Below, in pieces: positions 31,440-43,900 of a stretch of 64,000 nucleotides of DNA. The notes under the pieces are model-generated. The model searched no databases. It saw nothing but the letters and a program-made list of their open reading frames with translations, and was not told where the DNA came from. The stretch spans positions 1 to 64,000 of the forward strand of contig MCFE01000110.1 in NCBI GenBank assembly GCA_002104905.1, given 5' to 3'. Numbering within the stretch: the stretch's first letter is position 1; each line of letters opens with the position of its first letter. Origin of the DNA: Basidiobolus meristosporus CBS 931.73 (lineage: Eukaryota; Basidiobolomycota; Basidiobolomycetes; Basidiobolales; Basidiobolaceae). The translations under genes and the position numbers were made by a program.

Positions 31440-32470
31440 ACCTGTTTAAATACTACAGGGGTACACTGCAAGTGAAATAGAAAACTATCAGATTTGCATG
31501 ATATTCAGTCAATGATTTATTAGACTTGTTCCATTGGATAGTGCCACATTGAGCCATGAGTGCCAAATAGTGCCATAGTGTGCCTGAGAGTCATAGCAGA
31601 CCTAAACTTGGCCACAGAGTGTGGCATATTGTTCTACTTATTCATGCAAAGCAGCCCCTGTGTTTCACCTACGGTGCAGGAGAAAATCAATTTTTTAACC
31701 TTTTTTTTGGGATCAAAATTGTGCATGACATAAAAGAGCACTGACAGACTGAAGATATGCATCCAGTACACAATACCCATGGCACTCTAAATCTAGCCCC
31801 ACAGGCTTGTAGCATGTGACAAAAATGCATGGCACTATCTTGGTCCACTGGTACTATCTGGCACTATATTTAAATATTAGCCCTAAAGTAGAACCTATAC
31901 AAAGCACTTATAGTGCCAGATAGTACCAGTGGACCCAGATAGTGCCATGCATTTTTGTGACATGCTACAAGCCTGTGGGGCTAGATTTAGAGTGCCAGGG
32001 GTATTATGTACCAGATGCATATCTTCAGTCTGTCTGTGCTCTATTACATCATGCACAATTATGAACCCAAAAAAAGGTAAAAAAATTGATTTTCTCCCGC
32101 ACAGTAGGTGAAACACAAGGGCTGCTTTGCATGAATAAGCAGAACTATATGTCACACTCTGTGGCCAAGTTTAGGTCTGCTATGACTCTCAGGCACACTA
32201 TGGCACTATTTGGCACTCATGGCTCAATGTGGCACTATCCAACAGAACAAGTCTAATAAGTTGCAACACCATATTTGTACATATTGCAGAACTATGCAAA
32301 TGTATCTATTTGGTCAATACTAGGGGAGTATCAGGAGTAAATGTAACAAGTCTCAGCTTATTTGGACAAGCTTCAGAATTTTCTAAAATTCTCTACTACA
32401 CTAACTCCTGATAATTAGCAAACATCTTAATGCTAGTTTCTAAGTTCAAATTACAAAATACAGCATTTAA
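31440..32470 (-). repeat. Worn Copia LTR split by palindromic MITE
   Basis: 31455-31521 matches the first part of the Copia LTR (GTGAAATAGAAAACTATCAG, TCAATGATTTATT) and 32255-32470 the later part (TTATTTGGACAAGCTTCAGA). The MITE at 31522-32254 sits between. Ends are too diverged to place. Confidence 0.55.
31522..32254. mobile_element. 733-bp palindromic MITE-E, complete copy
   Basis: Two arms of about 347 bp (31522-31868 and 31909-32254) are inverted copies of one another around a 40-bp loop. Both ends carry AGACTTGTTCYRTTGGATAG, the right terminus of the Harbinger elements. Flanking triplets are ATT and AAT. No protein is encoded on either strand beyond short mirror-image frames. The transcript would fold into one long hairpin. 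Confidence 0.93.
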
Positions 32471-33194
32471 CTGAGTGCTAGCTCACAATATATCAATGAT
32501 TAGGTGGACTGCTAGTTATTTCAGCAGAAATATGAGAAACAGTGAATTAACTATGGTATATAGCTCTAGGGTACCCACTGATTTTATATGCAAAGGGTGT
32601 TGGTGGGAACACTTCTTCAATGGAGTTATCAGTCAACTTTGTGGTTGGGCTATATTTCACAATGTGCATAGGACCTTATATAGGTCTGTTATATCAATCA
32701 CTCAGTTTGAACAGAAGAGACATTAATTATAAGCCAATATATATGCATGAAGAGCAAGAACATTAATCAAGTTAGGGAATTATGAGTGTGGAAAGCACCA
32801 AAGAGTCAATATGTGTACCCAGATTCAAGAGGTATTGACTTTCCATGATCACAAGGTGAGAAGAATGAACAAGAACAAATAGGAAGCTACCCATATGTTG
32901 TTAGAATCTTATGTTTTAACTAATTTTTTTGGAAATCTGAGGTACAATTCATTTTCAATGGTTTTTACATTGAGTCCTGGTAGCATCAGTACCACACATA
33001 GTCATGGGATTTTGTGATGAGCTTATGACAGGACCACTTCCCATGGTATCCTCTTGAATATCTAACATATACTTTTTGGCACTAAGCCAATATATTCCTT
33101 ATCCCTACTGGATTCTTGTCCCCCCTACAGGTACACTCATCCTGTGAAAAATTATTGTAATGATCCCAGCAAAAGGCTGTCACAAATTTAACGT
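32471..33194 (+). other. Tnp2-element debris
   Basis: 32740-33045 resembles the plus-strand stretch 11240-11520 beyond the companion gene (AAATCTGAGGTACAATTCAT, TAGTCATGGGATTTTGTGA). 33045-33130 matches a piece of the Tnp2 3' unit (CCAATATATTCCTTATCCCT). 32471-32740 shows nothing recognisable. Confidence 0.5.
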
Positions 33195-33998
33195 TGTGGT
33201 AGGGTAAGTATACTTCCCACAGACAAGTTTATTCATATAGTCATTATGATATACTTATCCATATTTTATCTTATCAGTATTATCCCATTCTTCTTTTGCC
33301 CATATTATCAGTATTATCCCCATATGATGTTTACCCTGATTAGTTATTAGCATTAGTTATCCCAGATGTTATTCAGCTTTGTGATCAGTATATGTATCTA
33401 CATAAGGCAAGTACCTGCGTCAGTACCTGTGGCACATGACCTAGGTCTGTGTTACCATCCCTACCATTTCAATACCATATATGGTATTTCTATGTTGCAC
33501 AGGTTTCAGACTACTGATTCATGATTGGTTGGATGTGCTGTGCCCTTTAGAACCTTCCAGGACATTCTTGGTATATTTTTAGCTCATAGTGATGTCATCA
33601 AGAATTCCACTGATGCCTAGAATCTTCTAGAACCTTGTCATTAGTAATCACTTGGCAATCAGGAAAAGTATTCAAGGGAAAGCAATCCCTCATCAATAAA
33701 TCATCCCTTCTATCAGTAACACTTCTACCTTATTGATTAGCAGTTGATCACTGCACCTGCCTTCAACAGTACATCTAAGACCTGCCATCAAGGAGCTTTT
33801 CAGGGTGGTGCACAAGACACACAGAGGCCTTTGGAGACACTTGGAGCACCAAGGAAGCTAGAGAAGCAGGAGCTTTTACCATAGTGACATATTGGCAAAG
33901 GTACCAGCAGTTTAGACACAGAGGTTATTGCACCCATCAGACACCTCACACACCTTGAGTTGTGTAGCTTCTCCCAGGAGTACCTCTACACCACCACA
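33195..33998 (+). repeat. Solo LTR, diverged relative of LTR-D (804 bp)
   Basis: TGTGGTAGGG...CACCACCACA, aligning with LTR-D through ACCATCCCTACCATTTC, the word CCATATATGGTAT and GATTGGTTGGATGTGCTGTG. Flanks are ACGT (33191-33194) and ATGT (33999-34002): a 4-bp duplication with one CpG-to-TpG change. It splits the minus-strand companion-gene region of a Tnp2 element. Confidence 0.85.
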
Positions 33999-35750
33999 AT
34001 GTTCTGTGACCAAGAGGTAATGATCCCATCAGGACACTGTCCAGAGAGCATTGAAAAGAATTGCACCTCAGGATTTCACAAAAAACTTAGTCAAAATTTT
34101 TCATCACCACAATATACAAGTGGCTCTTGAGTGATTCCCTGCCAATTTGCTCACTTTCTGATCCTAGACACTATACCACCTCCTGCATATGTGTGCACTG
34201 ATTGACTATTGCCTCTTTTTAACAACACTTACTTCCTGACTCAGCTGTTTCCCATACTTTTTATATGTACAAATTGATTTATCTCTGAAGAAACTTCAGT
34301 TGAGCCTCAATAACCAATTGTATTGACCTATACATGTCTCTGTACCCTACACTAACATTAAGCACAACCTCACACTCAACAATTAACTCCATTAAAATCC
34401 ACCACTCAATAAGTATTTCTGCTGTAATACACTAGTTCCACAACCCTGGTGGGAACCCTACGGCTTTGTGCCACTGTTCTTTCACTGGTTCCCACACACC
34501 CTGGTCTTCAGCCAGCACTGCAAAGTCTAGCACCTCATCTGCAAGTCTTTTCAATAAAACCTTGCAATATTGTAGTGCATTTTCTTGAGCACTGCTCTTG
34601 AAGAAGTGCTTCAAATTCTTGGTGTGCCAATTAATATTCCAAAATTCCACTGAAGGCACCGCAATAGTCTTTTGAGTGATTGATATTGTAGCCTTGTCTG
34701 TAGGTGGGATCTACACTCTGTCAGCAATGGAGGGTGTAGCAGCTGTGGTAGACATATTGCCTTATTCTGCAAACTCATCTACCTTGCTAGAAGGCAGCTC
34801 AACTGGCTGCACTGCCAGCTCTTGTGAAAACAGCTGTTTTCTTGTTGGTAATTACTCATGGGTATGATGGGGTTCAGTCTGTTGTGGGCTTGCAGCATTA
34901 ATTGGAAAGTACTGCAGTTTTTTTGCATGCCTCCCTGTCTCAAGCTTGGGTTGACTTTTTTCCCTTTACCTTTTCCTTTATCACTATCAGGTCTTTCACT
35001 GCTACTTTGTCTGAGTGCTTCATGTCATGAACTGCATTCTCTCCTTGTTAAATTCTGCCTTGACGCAACTGTTTTGGCCTGTTGTCCCTTGCTGGCCTCT
35101 TCTGGCAACCTGATGTATCTTTCCTGCTTGTTTCAAGCTCTCCATCATAGCTGTGATGGGCTCCTGTAAAAGCCGCTGGTTTATCACTGCCAGGTCCTTT
35201 ACTGCTACTTTGGCCAAGGGCTTATGAGTGGTACTATGCTTTTCCTTGATAAGTAGAGTACTGGTGCATCTGTATCTGCCTGCTTGTCCCTAATTAGCAC
35301 ACTTTCCGCTACTTGATGTCTCCATGATGCCTGTCTGGAGCTTTCAGCCCTACTTGTAATGGGCTCTTAAGGAAGCCGCTGGTTTTTAGTCATTGCACCA
35401 TTGTACTTCTGCCTTTGATAGTCTCTGCTATTCTCAAAATACATTCTTAGCATACCAATGCTGGCCCAAAGTCTGCTTGCCTGTTTGAATCCAGGATAAT
35501 GCTCATGGAGCAAGTCAAGTGCATTCTGCTTGGCCTTGAGATCCTGCTGGTCCCATGGTATGCTGGCCTCAAGGTGATAGTGAGCTGGTATGGGTGACAA
35601 CATACTCACTAATATGGGTGGTGGTGATGTTATGACAGCTACTTGCTGGCCTTCAACTAAGGGTACTGCATTTGCTACATTCTCATCTACCTGAGCATAA
35701 TGGTCAGCTTGTAGCTCCACAGTGGTTCTCAATTACCTTCTTGACTGAGA
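33999..35750 (-). pseudogene. Unidentified companion gene of the Tnp2 element, copy 2
   Basis: Minus-strand counterpart of 9342-11470. Frames at 35367-35732 and 34432-34659 hold the best-preserved pieces: YAQVDENVANAVPLVEGQQ, SIPWDQQDLKAKQNALD and HFFKSSAQENALQYCK with LADEVLDFAVLAEDQG. This copy has an extra central block with tandem-like paralogy (34940-35220 versus 35230-35400, both with TSSC-type Ser-rich text and LLQEP/FLKS ends on the minus strand). Function unknown; a DNA-binding partner of Tnp2 is a guess from CACTA biology. At about 34350 it carries the empty site for MITE-H. Confidence 0.55.
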
Positions 35751-36057
35751 GCCTGAGGAGTCTGCATTGTTACTGTCAGTTGGCACACTGTCAATATGGT
35801 CTTAGTTGAAGGTAGCCCTGCTTGTTGCACACAATGTCAAAGCAAGCCATTGTCCAGCTATTCTTCTGCTGCAGTCAGCAGTGGGGTTTGGTTGGGAACC
35901 AGACAACTTTGATTTATTTTTTGCAGCATATATATGGAAGTGAGTCTAACTAATGGGGAAATAGTGTTACATATATACGTATAGGTGATGCCTCAACTTT
36001 ATTTCTCATGCTTACCATGGAAGGTCATCATTGAATCTTTCATTCATGTATGTTCAA

Positions 36058-36320
36058 GGTCTCAAATACAAGACTGTCTTAAATTCACATCAGTATTGGC
36101 CAAAATATGATATTATAGCTTTGTGTTGTTGCAGGTCAAATTGTTTACCCTATGAACAAGACTACTTTGATTCAACACCATAAGAGAAGAGAAAAAAGAC
36201 TGTGTGGCTATTGCAGCAAGCCTTTCAGCCTGAAGAACATAGACAGCATAAGAAGTATTACAAAGATTACAACCAGTATTTTGCCACACAAGTCATATCT
36301 GACCATTCATTTGTCACATT
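36058..36320 (+). pseudogene. Tnp2-type transposase N-terminus, truncated
   Basis: Plus strand, divergent from the companion gene copy 2, as in copy 1. Contains the zinc-binding start RLCGYCSKPFS. It ends at the palindromic MITE at 36321 and the body of the gene does not continue beyond it, because the right flank is Copia. Confidence 0.6.
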
Positions 36321-37045
36321 AGTGCCTCATTGAGGCATGAGTGCCAAACAATGCCATAGTGTGCCAGAGAGGCCAAGTTAGCCTATACTTGGCCACAAAG
36401 TGTGAAACACAGCTCTGCATCTTCATACAAAGCAGCCCTTGTGTTTCACCAATGATGCAGGAGAAAATTCATTTTTTGACATTTTTTTGTGGATCAAAGT
36501 TGTGCAGGATGTGTAAGAGCACAAAAGAATTGAGGATATGCATCTGGTACTCAATACCCCTGCCATTCTGAATCTAGCTCCTGTGGCTTGTAACATGTCA
36601 CAAAAATGCATGGCTCAATCTTGGACCACTGGTACTGTCTGGTACTATAAGTGCTTTGTATAGATCTTACTTTAGGGTTTATAATTAAATTTAGTGCCAG
36701 ATAATACCAGTGGACCAAGATAGTGCCATGCATTTTTGTGACATGTTACAAGCCACAGAAGCTAGATTCAGAGTGCTATGGGTATTGAGTACTTGATGCA
36801 AGTCTTCAATCCTTTTGTGCACTTACAAATCCTGCACAATACAATTGACCTAAAAACACAGGTCAAAAAATGGATTTTCTCCAACACAATGGGTGAAATA
36901 CAGGGGCAGCTTTGCATGAAGATGCAGAGCTATGTTTCACTCTGTGGCCAAGTATAGGCCCACTTGGCCTCTCTATCACTACGGCATTCTTTTGCATTCT
37001 TTGGCACTCATGGCTCAATGTGGCACTATCCAACAGAACAAGTCT
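36321..37045. mobile_element. Palindromic MITE-E, left tip deleted
   Basis: 725 bp, both arms and loop present. The left tip reads AGTGCCTCATTGAGGCATGA instead of AGACTTGTTCTGTTGGATAGTG-type sequence: about 18 bases between two AG dinucleotides are missing. ATT flanks both sides (36318-36320, 37046-37048). Confidence 0.88.
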
Positions 37046-37048
37046 ATT

Positions 37049-38009
37049 GACTTCTCTACACCTTTTATCTGGCCATCCTGTTTCAGTGGCATCATCATCC
37101 TTATTTTTAGTCTTAAAGACCCATCTGCATCCAACTGACTTTTGGTTAATGGGTAATTTGACTGAGTCCCAGGTTTGATTTTTCATCAGTGTCCAATATT
37201 CTTCAGTCATTGCAAACCTCCATAACTTTGTCTGAGAGCTATTTAGGGCCACATTTACAGTCTGGGGCTCCTCAATATGGACTGAATAGGCATAGGCTAA
37301 GTTTGTACCCTAATTAATATTGTAATTAGTCTATTTCTTTTCTTGTTGGATCTCCTGGCATTTGATACTGGAATGATCACATCTTAAATATTCCTGGGCA
37401 CTGATTTGGGCTAAACCACAGTTGTAGCGTTCTCTGCAGTGAAAAGTTTCTATTCTTTTACTCAAAATCAATTCTGATTATTGGCATACTTGAGATCAGA
37501 GTCTTGTCATCATCTGATGTCATTATTTGTGAAAATCTGAATTTCCATCAAACAGCACTAAACTTCAACTTCTTGCTTTGATATTGTAGTGTCTGTATGC
37601 CCTACTCTCATTGCTGTAGCCCAAAAGTATGCAATTATACACTTTGGCTCAAGTTTTGACTGATTTCTGGGCAGTTTCTTGGCATATACTTTACACCCAA
37701 TTATACTTATATGCTCTACACTTGGTCTGTATGGACACCATGCTTCAAACAGAGTAGAACTGCAAACTATTATGCATTAACTTTTATTTTTGAGGTATAC
37801 AGCTGTGCAACAGATTCTGTCCAAATATCATAGGATAATTTAGGCTATGTAGCATAGATCTTGCCATATCAGCTGCTGATCTATTTGCGCATTCTGCTGT
37901 TCCATTTTGCTGTGAGGAGTATGATACTGTAGTCTCTTGCTTTATCCCATGGATTTTGCAGAAGCAGATGAAGAGTTTTGAGGTATATTCTCCACCATTA
38001 TCAGAGCAT
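37049..38009 (-). pseudogene. Copia pol fragment, left part of split copy
   Basis: Aligns with Copia-1 from about 1580 to 2500: RT start (NQTWDSVKLPINQKSVGCRW), then the linker and integrase end. Frameshifts and stops are frequent. It is continued beyond Harbinger B at 46158, since TCAGAGCATATT joins ATACTGATTTTTTCACC as in Copia-1 near 2500. Confidence 0.85.
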
Positions 38010-38185
38010 ATTAGACTTGTTCTGTTGGATAGTGCCACATAGTGCCAGCCTGGTTATAGTGCCAGATTAATCTGGCACTATCTGGCACAATAATTTCTAC
38101 CATCATGCCAGTGGTAGGCTATAGTTACTGGTAATTTTACTCAATCTTACTTACGTAGCTCAGAGTGATGCTTTCCTTGCTTTAT

Positions 38186-39151
38186 TTACTCTTCATAATG
38201 CTCCAGACACATTTCTCTTAGTGGATGACTTCTTGTGTGAATGTACTGTGCATTGAAAAGTATCTTAGCTATTTTACCTATTCTGCTGTGTTCTCCTATG
38301 TGTGACTTTCTTCCGTATTTACCCGCCAATATGCTGAATCTCTTCAGATATCCAAATGTGTGCTCTACCGTCACTCTGAAATGATTAAATATCTCATTGT
38401 AGAGCTTCTGCTTCCTGCTAAACACACCATTCCTTGGCTTCCTATAAGCTGTAATACATCCTAATCTCTGACAATCCTCTCCTATATAAGCTAAGTCTGC
38501 CATACATTACTCCACTCTACTGAATTTTGGATGATTCTCTACCCAGAGTGCTTTGTCATGCCTACTTCCAGCAAACGGCCCACTAAACCAGACGATGTTA
38601 CCCTCAAAGTCAGACAGTGCTTGAAACTTCACACAGTGTGCCTTATACTTGCCAGAATAAAAGTGCCTCTGCCCCCTAGAAGGTCTGTTAATCCTGACTG
38701 GGAAGGTATCCAAAATACTCCTTATATGAAATCTGTTGCTGAACACTCTGGGATATGGAAGTCTATTGGAGCTTCTAAACCTAGTACTCCAAGCTTGCTC
38801 TAAGTCATCCATACCCTCTGCATGGTGGTTCCCCATTGCTGGCAGCTGGGAATGAAGGCTTCCAAGACTTTTGTTGCCATGGATGATGGGATGAAACCTT
38901 GTAGGGCAATAGTTCTTGTAATAGCAGAGAAGCTTAACAAGGGATTGCCTTGAGTAGATTGGGGTAGATAGACCACAGTACTTGGTAAAGATCTCCTCTA
39001 TTGTGTCAAAAGGAAATCCAGTGGTAGTGATGGGATTGATTAGAAAAGACCATTCAGATGAGTAAGTCATATTAAAATTGGGAGGATTGGGCTGAGATGG
39101 TTTGATTTGATTTGATTTGGCGCAATCAGCTTTATTTATCTCATTTTCCAT
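38186..39151 (-). pseudogene. PIF/Harbinger DDE transposase, best copy
   Basis: About 320 codons, ATG at 39151. Motifs of the DDE_Tnp_4 nuclease are ILDTFPVRINRPS (Asp), SGPFAGSRHDKALW, MADLAYIGEDC (Asp) and VTVEHTFGYLKRF (Glu), all in order and spacing typical of PIF/Harbinger transposases. One stop codon (38504-38506) separates the first 214 codons from the last 105, in the same frame, apparently from a single change in VEECMADL. Otherwise intact, so this is the most informative copy. Known family members excise and insert DNA in the nucleus, generating 3-bp duplications. Divergent with the second ORF starting at 39433. Confidence 0.9.
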
Positions 39152-39507
39152 GCATTATGATTAAATCTCAATCAATTGCCATGTATCCCATCATTATGTT
39201 GCAAAAATCATCCTCAAACAATGACTGGGTATTTTTATTGATGTTTAACTCACAAGTCTATAATCAAATAGGAAATCTTCAATTGATGTGATCTGATCCG
39301 TGTCAATGTGATCCAAGATGCATCATGAATAATATATGGAAAATTCAACAATTACATTAGTTTTCATATATATTTCATATAAGACCAGGTTGATGCCAAT
39401 ACACCACTTTATAAGTATCTAAATCCATCACTATGGTCCCTATACCAAGTCTCAACTCATCTTTAGTTCAACCCAGACAAAACCTATCCCCCAGCTCACA
39501 AGCATGG

Positions 39508-40577
39508 TGTAGTGGGGTGACAGTGACACCCACTGACAAATGTGCTCATTCCCTTATTTTCTACTTCCCTACATCTCTACTACACTTATTTTAGTTTTAT
39601 CCCATTTGTCTTACCCAATCAGTACTATCCCATAAGCTGGTTGACTATCACACCTGCTTACCTTATTGCATAAGTTACCCCTCACTTTATGTAAGATTAC
39701 TAGCTATAAGTGCTTCTATATTAGGCAAGTACCCCCACCAGTACCCGTGACACACAAACAACCCGTGTGACCATCCCTACCATTTCCATACCATATATGG
39801 TATCCACTTGTTACACAGGTTTCTGAATACTGATTCCTGATTGGTTGGATGTGCTGTGCCTCTTAGAACCTTCCAGCACCTACTTAGAACATTCTTAGGT
39901 CATTCTGATGTCATTAAGATTTTTATTGATATCCGGAACCTTCTGGAACACCATGATTAGTAATCACTTAGCCAGTAAGAAAGGTATATAAGGGAGGCTA
40001 TCCCTCAACAATAAATCATCATCCCTTTTATCAATATACCAACTTGTTGATTAGTGTGATCACTGCTACCTGCTGCTACCTGAACTTCCAACCCTAGACC
40101 ACAGGACACTCCCAGGAAGCCGTGCTGACAGCCAACTGACCTTGGAGGCACTGCTTGTGAGGAATACTCAGAGAAGGTATCTTTTATTATATTTGATTCT
40201 TTCCCAAGTTTGTTCTTGTTCAGGCAAAGATACTTTCTGTCTTTGTAACTATTGACCAAAGCTGCATTCTTATCAAGTCCCTGCTGGTGGAGTTTACAGT
40301 TGTTTTGACTTTGGAAGCTTTAGTACATTGTCATCTCAAAGGATGCTGAACCCAGCACATACTTTTGTTAAGACGCCAACTAAGTTGGGGATTGTAGCTC
40401 AATAGTTTTCCCTTGACAAGCTTGTGGCTTTATTCCCCTTCACATTAGATTAGAGACAGAACACAAGTATTCCTAGCAAGCTGTTGCCAGAGGTTATTGC
40501 ACCCAGTGAACATCCCACACACAAAACACTTGAGAAGTGTTGGACATATCTCTCCCTTGGACCTATACACCACCACA
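39508..40577 (+). repeat. Solo LTR-D (1,070 bp)
   Basis: TGTAGTGGGG...CACCACCACA with a 4-bp duplication ATGG (39504-39507, 40578-40581). The original AGCATGGTCC reading of the Harbinger ORF is restored by removing it. A TATA-like GGTATATAAGGGAGG lies near 39985. Small frames within it are repeated in every LTR-D because the LTR itself is repeated; they are not genes. Confidence 0.95.
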
Positions 40578-40913
40578 ATGGTCCGCACCAGAAAAAGCAA
40601 TGTTTGATCCATTTGAGTTCTTGCCAAATGATTTCAGTATGGCCCAAGTGTCTATGATTAGCATTCATACAGATATTTGGGCACTGCTCATTAATCTAGC
40701 AGAACTAGGTACCTTGCAGAGTCAACAGAGATGGAAGAACCTGAGTGGAAAGCTGTGGCATGAGTTCTACATCAAGAAGCCAGCAGATGTATGTAAGAAG
40801 ATATATAATAAGACAAGTATTGAAATCAAAAATGAGCTGCAAGTGAGGGGATTTGATGAGGAAGCCGCCCAGGAACAATTTTGCACGCAATTTGCAAAGT
40901 ACAGGCCGGACGT

Positions 40914-43900
40914 TGTGGTGGTGTATAGGTCCAAGGGAGAGATATGTCCAACACTTCTCAAGTGTTTTGTGTGTGGGGTGTTCACTGGGTGCAATAACCT
41001 CTGGCAACAGCTTGCTAGGAATACTTGTGTTCTGTCTCTAATCTAATGTGAAGGGGAATAAAGCCACAAGCTTGTCAAGGGAAAACTATTGAGCTACAAT
41101 CCCCAACTTAGTTGGCATCTTAACAAAGTTATGTGCTGGGTTCAGCGTCCTTTGAGATGACAATGTACTAAAGCTTCCAAAGTCAAAACAACTGTAAACT
41201 CCACCAGCAGGGACTTGATAAGAATGCAGCTTTGGTCAATAGTTACAAAGACAGAAAGTATCTTTGCCTGTACAAGAACAAACTTGGGAAAGAATCAAAT
41301 ATAATAAAAGATACCTACTCTGAGTATTCCTCACAAGCAGTGCCTCCATGGTCAGTTGGCTGTCAGCACGGCTTCCTGGGAGTGTCCTGTGGTCTAGGGT
41401 TGGAAGTTCAGGTAGCAGCAGGTAGCAGTGATCACACTAATCAACAAGTTGGTATATTGATAAAAGGGATGATGATTTATTGTTGAGGGATAGCCTCCCT
41501 TATATACCTTTCTCACTGGCTAAGTGATTACTAATCATGGTGTTCCAGAAGGTTCCGGATATCAATAAAAATCTTAATGACATCAGAATGACCTAAGAAT
41601 GTTCTAAGTAGGTGCTGGAAGGTTCTAAGAGGCACAGCACATCCAACCAATCAGGAATCAGTATTCAGAAACCTGTGTAACAAGTGGATACCATATATGG
41701 TATGGAAATGGTACGGATGGTCACACGGGTTGTTTGTGTGTCACGGGTACTGGTGGGGGTACTTGCCTAATATAGAAGCACTTATAGCTAGTAATCTTAC
41801 ATAAAGTGAGGGGTAACTTATGCAATAAGGTAAGCAGGTGTGATAGTCAACCAGCTTATGGGATAGTACTGATTGGGTAAGACAAATGGGATAAAACTAA
41901 AATAAGTATAGTAGAGATATAGGGAAGTAGAAAATAAGGGAGTGAGCACATCTGTCAGTGGGTGTCACTGTCACCCCACTACATCTACCCCCCTCTCAGC
42001 TTTGAACTTGGGTCAAAGCAAACTAATCTTGATGTGCAAAATTCCTATGCTTGAATAACTTAAGTCAGTTTCCAGCAACTGGTGCTCTCAACTGGGTGTT
42101 GTCAAGCTCAAATATGTAATAACTTCCATTTCCAATCACTTTGGAAATGAGGTAGAGGCCAGTCCATTTGTTGTCAAACTTCTGACTCCATTGTTTGTCC
42201 AAGGTGGAATTGTAGAGTAATACTGGGTCTCCTAGTGAAAGTGGTTTTGGTCTTATTGGGTGTGATTTGTCAAAGGGCACCTTGTTCTTTAGTTGTGTAT
42301 CCTTAAGTTGTTCAGCAGCTCCGCTGATATTCAAGTCATGGTGATCAAGTTGCTGTATGAGAGTTGCAAGGAGATCTTCAGTCTGCATATTGGATCTCCA
42401 ATTCAATGAGTTCCAAGTGACTGTGTTTAACTCAACTGGTAGTATGCAGTCATGTCCATAGAGTAGCTTGAATGGCAATAATCCAGTTGTTCTCTTGGTA
42501 GTAATCCTATCTGCCCAGAGTGCTAGATGTAATTGCTGTGGCCACAGTGTTGTGTTATTCTCACAGGTCTTGACAAGAGAGTTCACCAATGGTCCATGTC
42601 CTCTCTCTATCATTCCATTGGCTTGCGGGTGGTAAGCTGTTGTAAAAGCAATGTGTATCTTGTACTCTGAGCTCAACTCCTGGATCATTTGGGATGTCAT
42701 CTCTCCTCTGTCAGCAACAAACTGTTGGATGCAGCCAAATCTGCAGATGATGTCTTCAAGTATAAATCTCCATATGGTATGGCTCTTGTTGTTGGGCAAG
42801 GCTTGAGCCTCTGCCCATCCACTAAGGTCATCTCTAGCAACAATCAGGTACTTTTTTGATCCAGCTGTTGGCATGTGGACAAGGTCAATACCAACCTTTT
42901 GCCATAGACAGATTGTGTAAGTAGGATGCAGTGGTTCTTCATAACTCTTAGAGGATCTCTTTTGCCAGGCTACACATGACTCAACAAAGTGCTGGATATC
43001 ATAGTACATGTTTTCCCAGTAGTACCTCTGAGCTGTGGTATTGTAGGTGGCTTCTTGTCCTCTATGTCCTCCTGGTTCTCCTTGGTGGATACTTGTCATG
43101 ATGTTCAGTTGCTCTTGAGGGGTAGTGACTACTCTTCATGGCATAAGTCCAGGCTTCACTTGCTTAAAGAGAAGATCATCTTTAAGATAGTAGTGGTGTG
43201 CCTTCTTCCTGAGTTTTCTAAACTCCTGAATTTCCATCCAACTAGGTTTCTTAGGTGTCCGTAGATATTCCTTGATCAGACTCCAGGTAGTTCTCTCTTG
43301 GTCTTTGATGGCAATCTGTCGGATCTCTGCATCAATAATATCATCAAAGCATGGGTCCAAGTCTTCAAATAATTTTGGTCCCTTCCTGGAGAGTGCATCA
43401 GCCACAACATTTGTCTTGCCAGGGATATGTCTGACCTCAAGGTCAAACATTTTCAGCCATGCCATTCATTGGTTTGTGGCATCATCAGGTAGGTTGGTGT
43501 GGTGGTGTATAGGTCCAAGGGAGAGATACGTCCAACACTTCTCAAGTGTTTTGTGTGTGGGGTGTTCACTGGGTGCAATAACCTCTGGCAACAGCTTGCT
43601 AGGAATACTTGTGTTCTGTCTCTAATCTAATGTGAAGGGGAATAAAGCCACAAGCTTGTCAAGGGAAAACTATTGAGCTACAATCCCCAACATAGTTGGC
43701 GTCTTAACAAAAGTATGTGCTGGGTTCAGCGTCCTTTGAGATGACAATGTACTAAAGCTTCCAAAGTCAAAACAACTGTAAACTCCACCAGCAGGGACTT
43801 GATAAGAATGCAGCTGTGATCAATAGTTACAAAAACAGAAAAGTATCTTTGCCTGTACAAGAACAAACTTGGGAGAGAATCAAATACAATAAAAGATACC

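Noticed and set aside
31929-32111. Mirror-image short frames in the palindromic MITEs
   Set aside because: They come from the inverted arms and poly-A/T tracts; substitutions between copies do not respect codons.
41232-41486. Frames of 60-120 codons repeated at 40005, 41232, 43272 and 47863
   Set aside because: They are identical because they lie inside LTR-D, which is itself repeated. Frames occur on both strands with no recognised domain.
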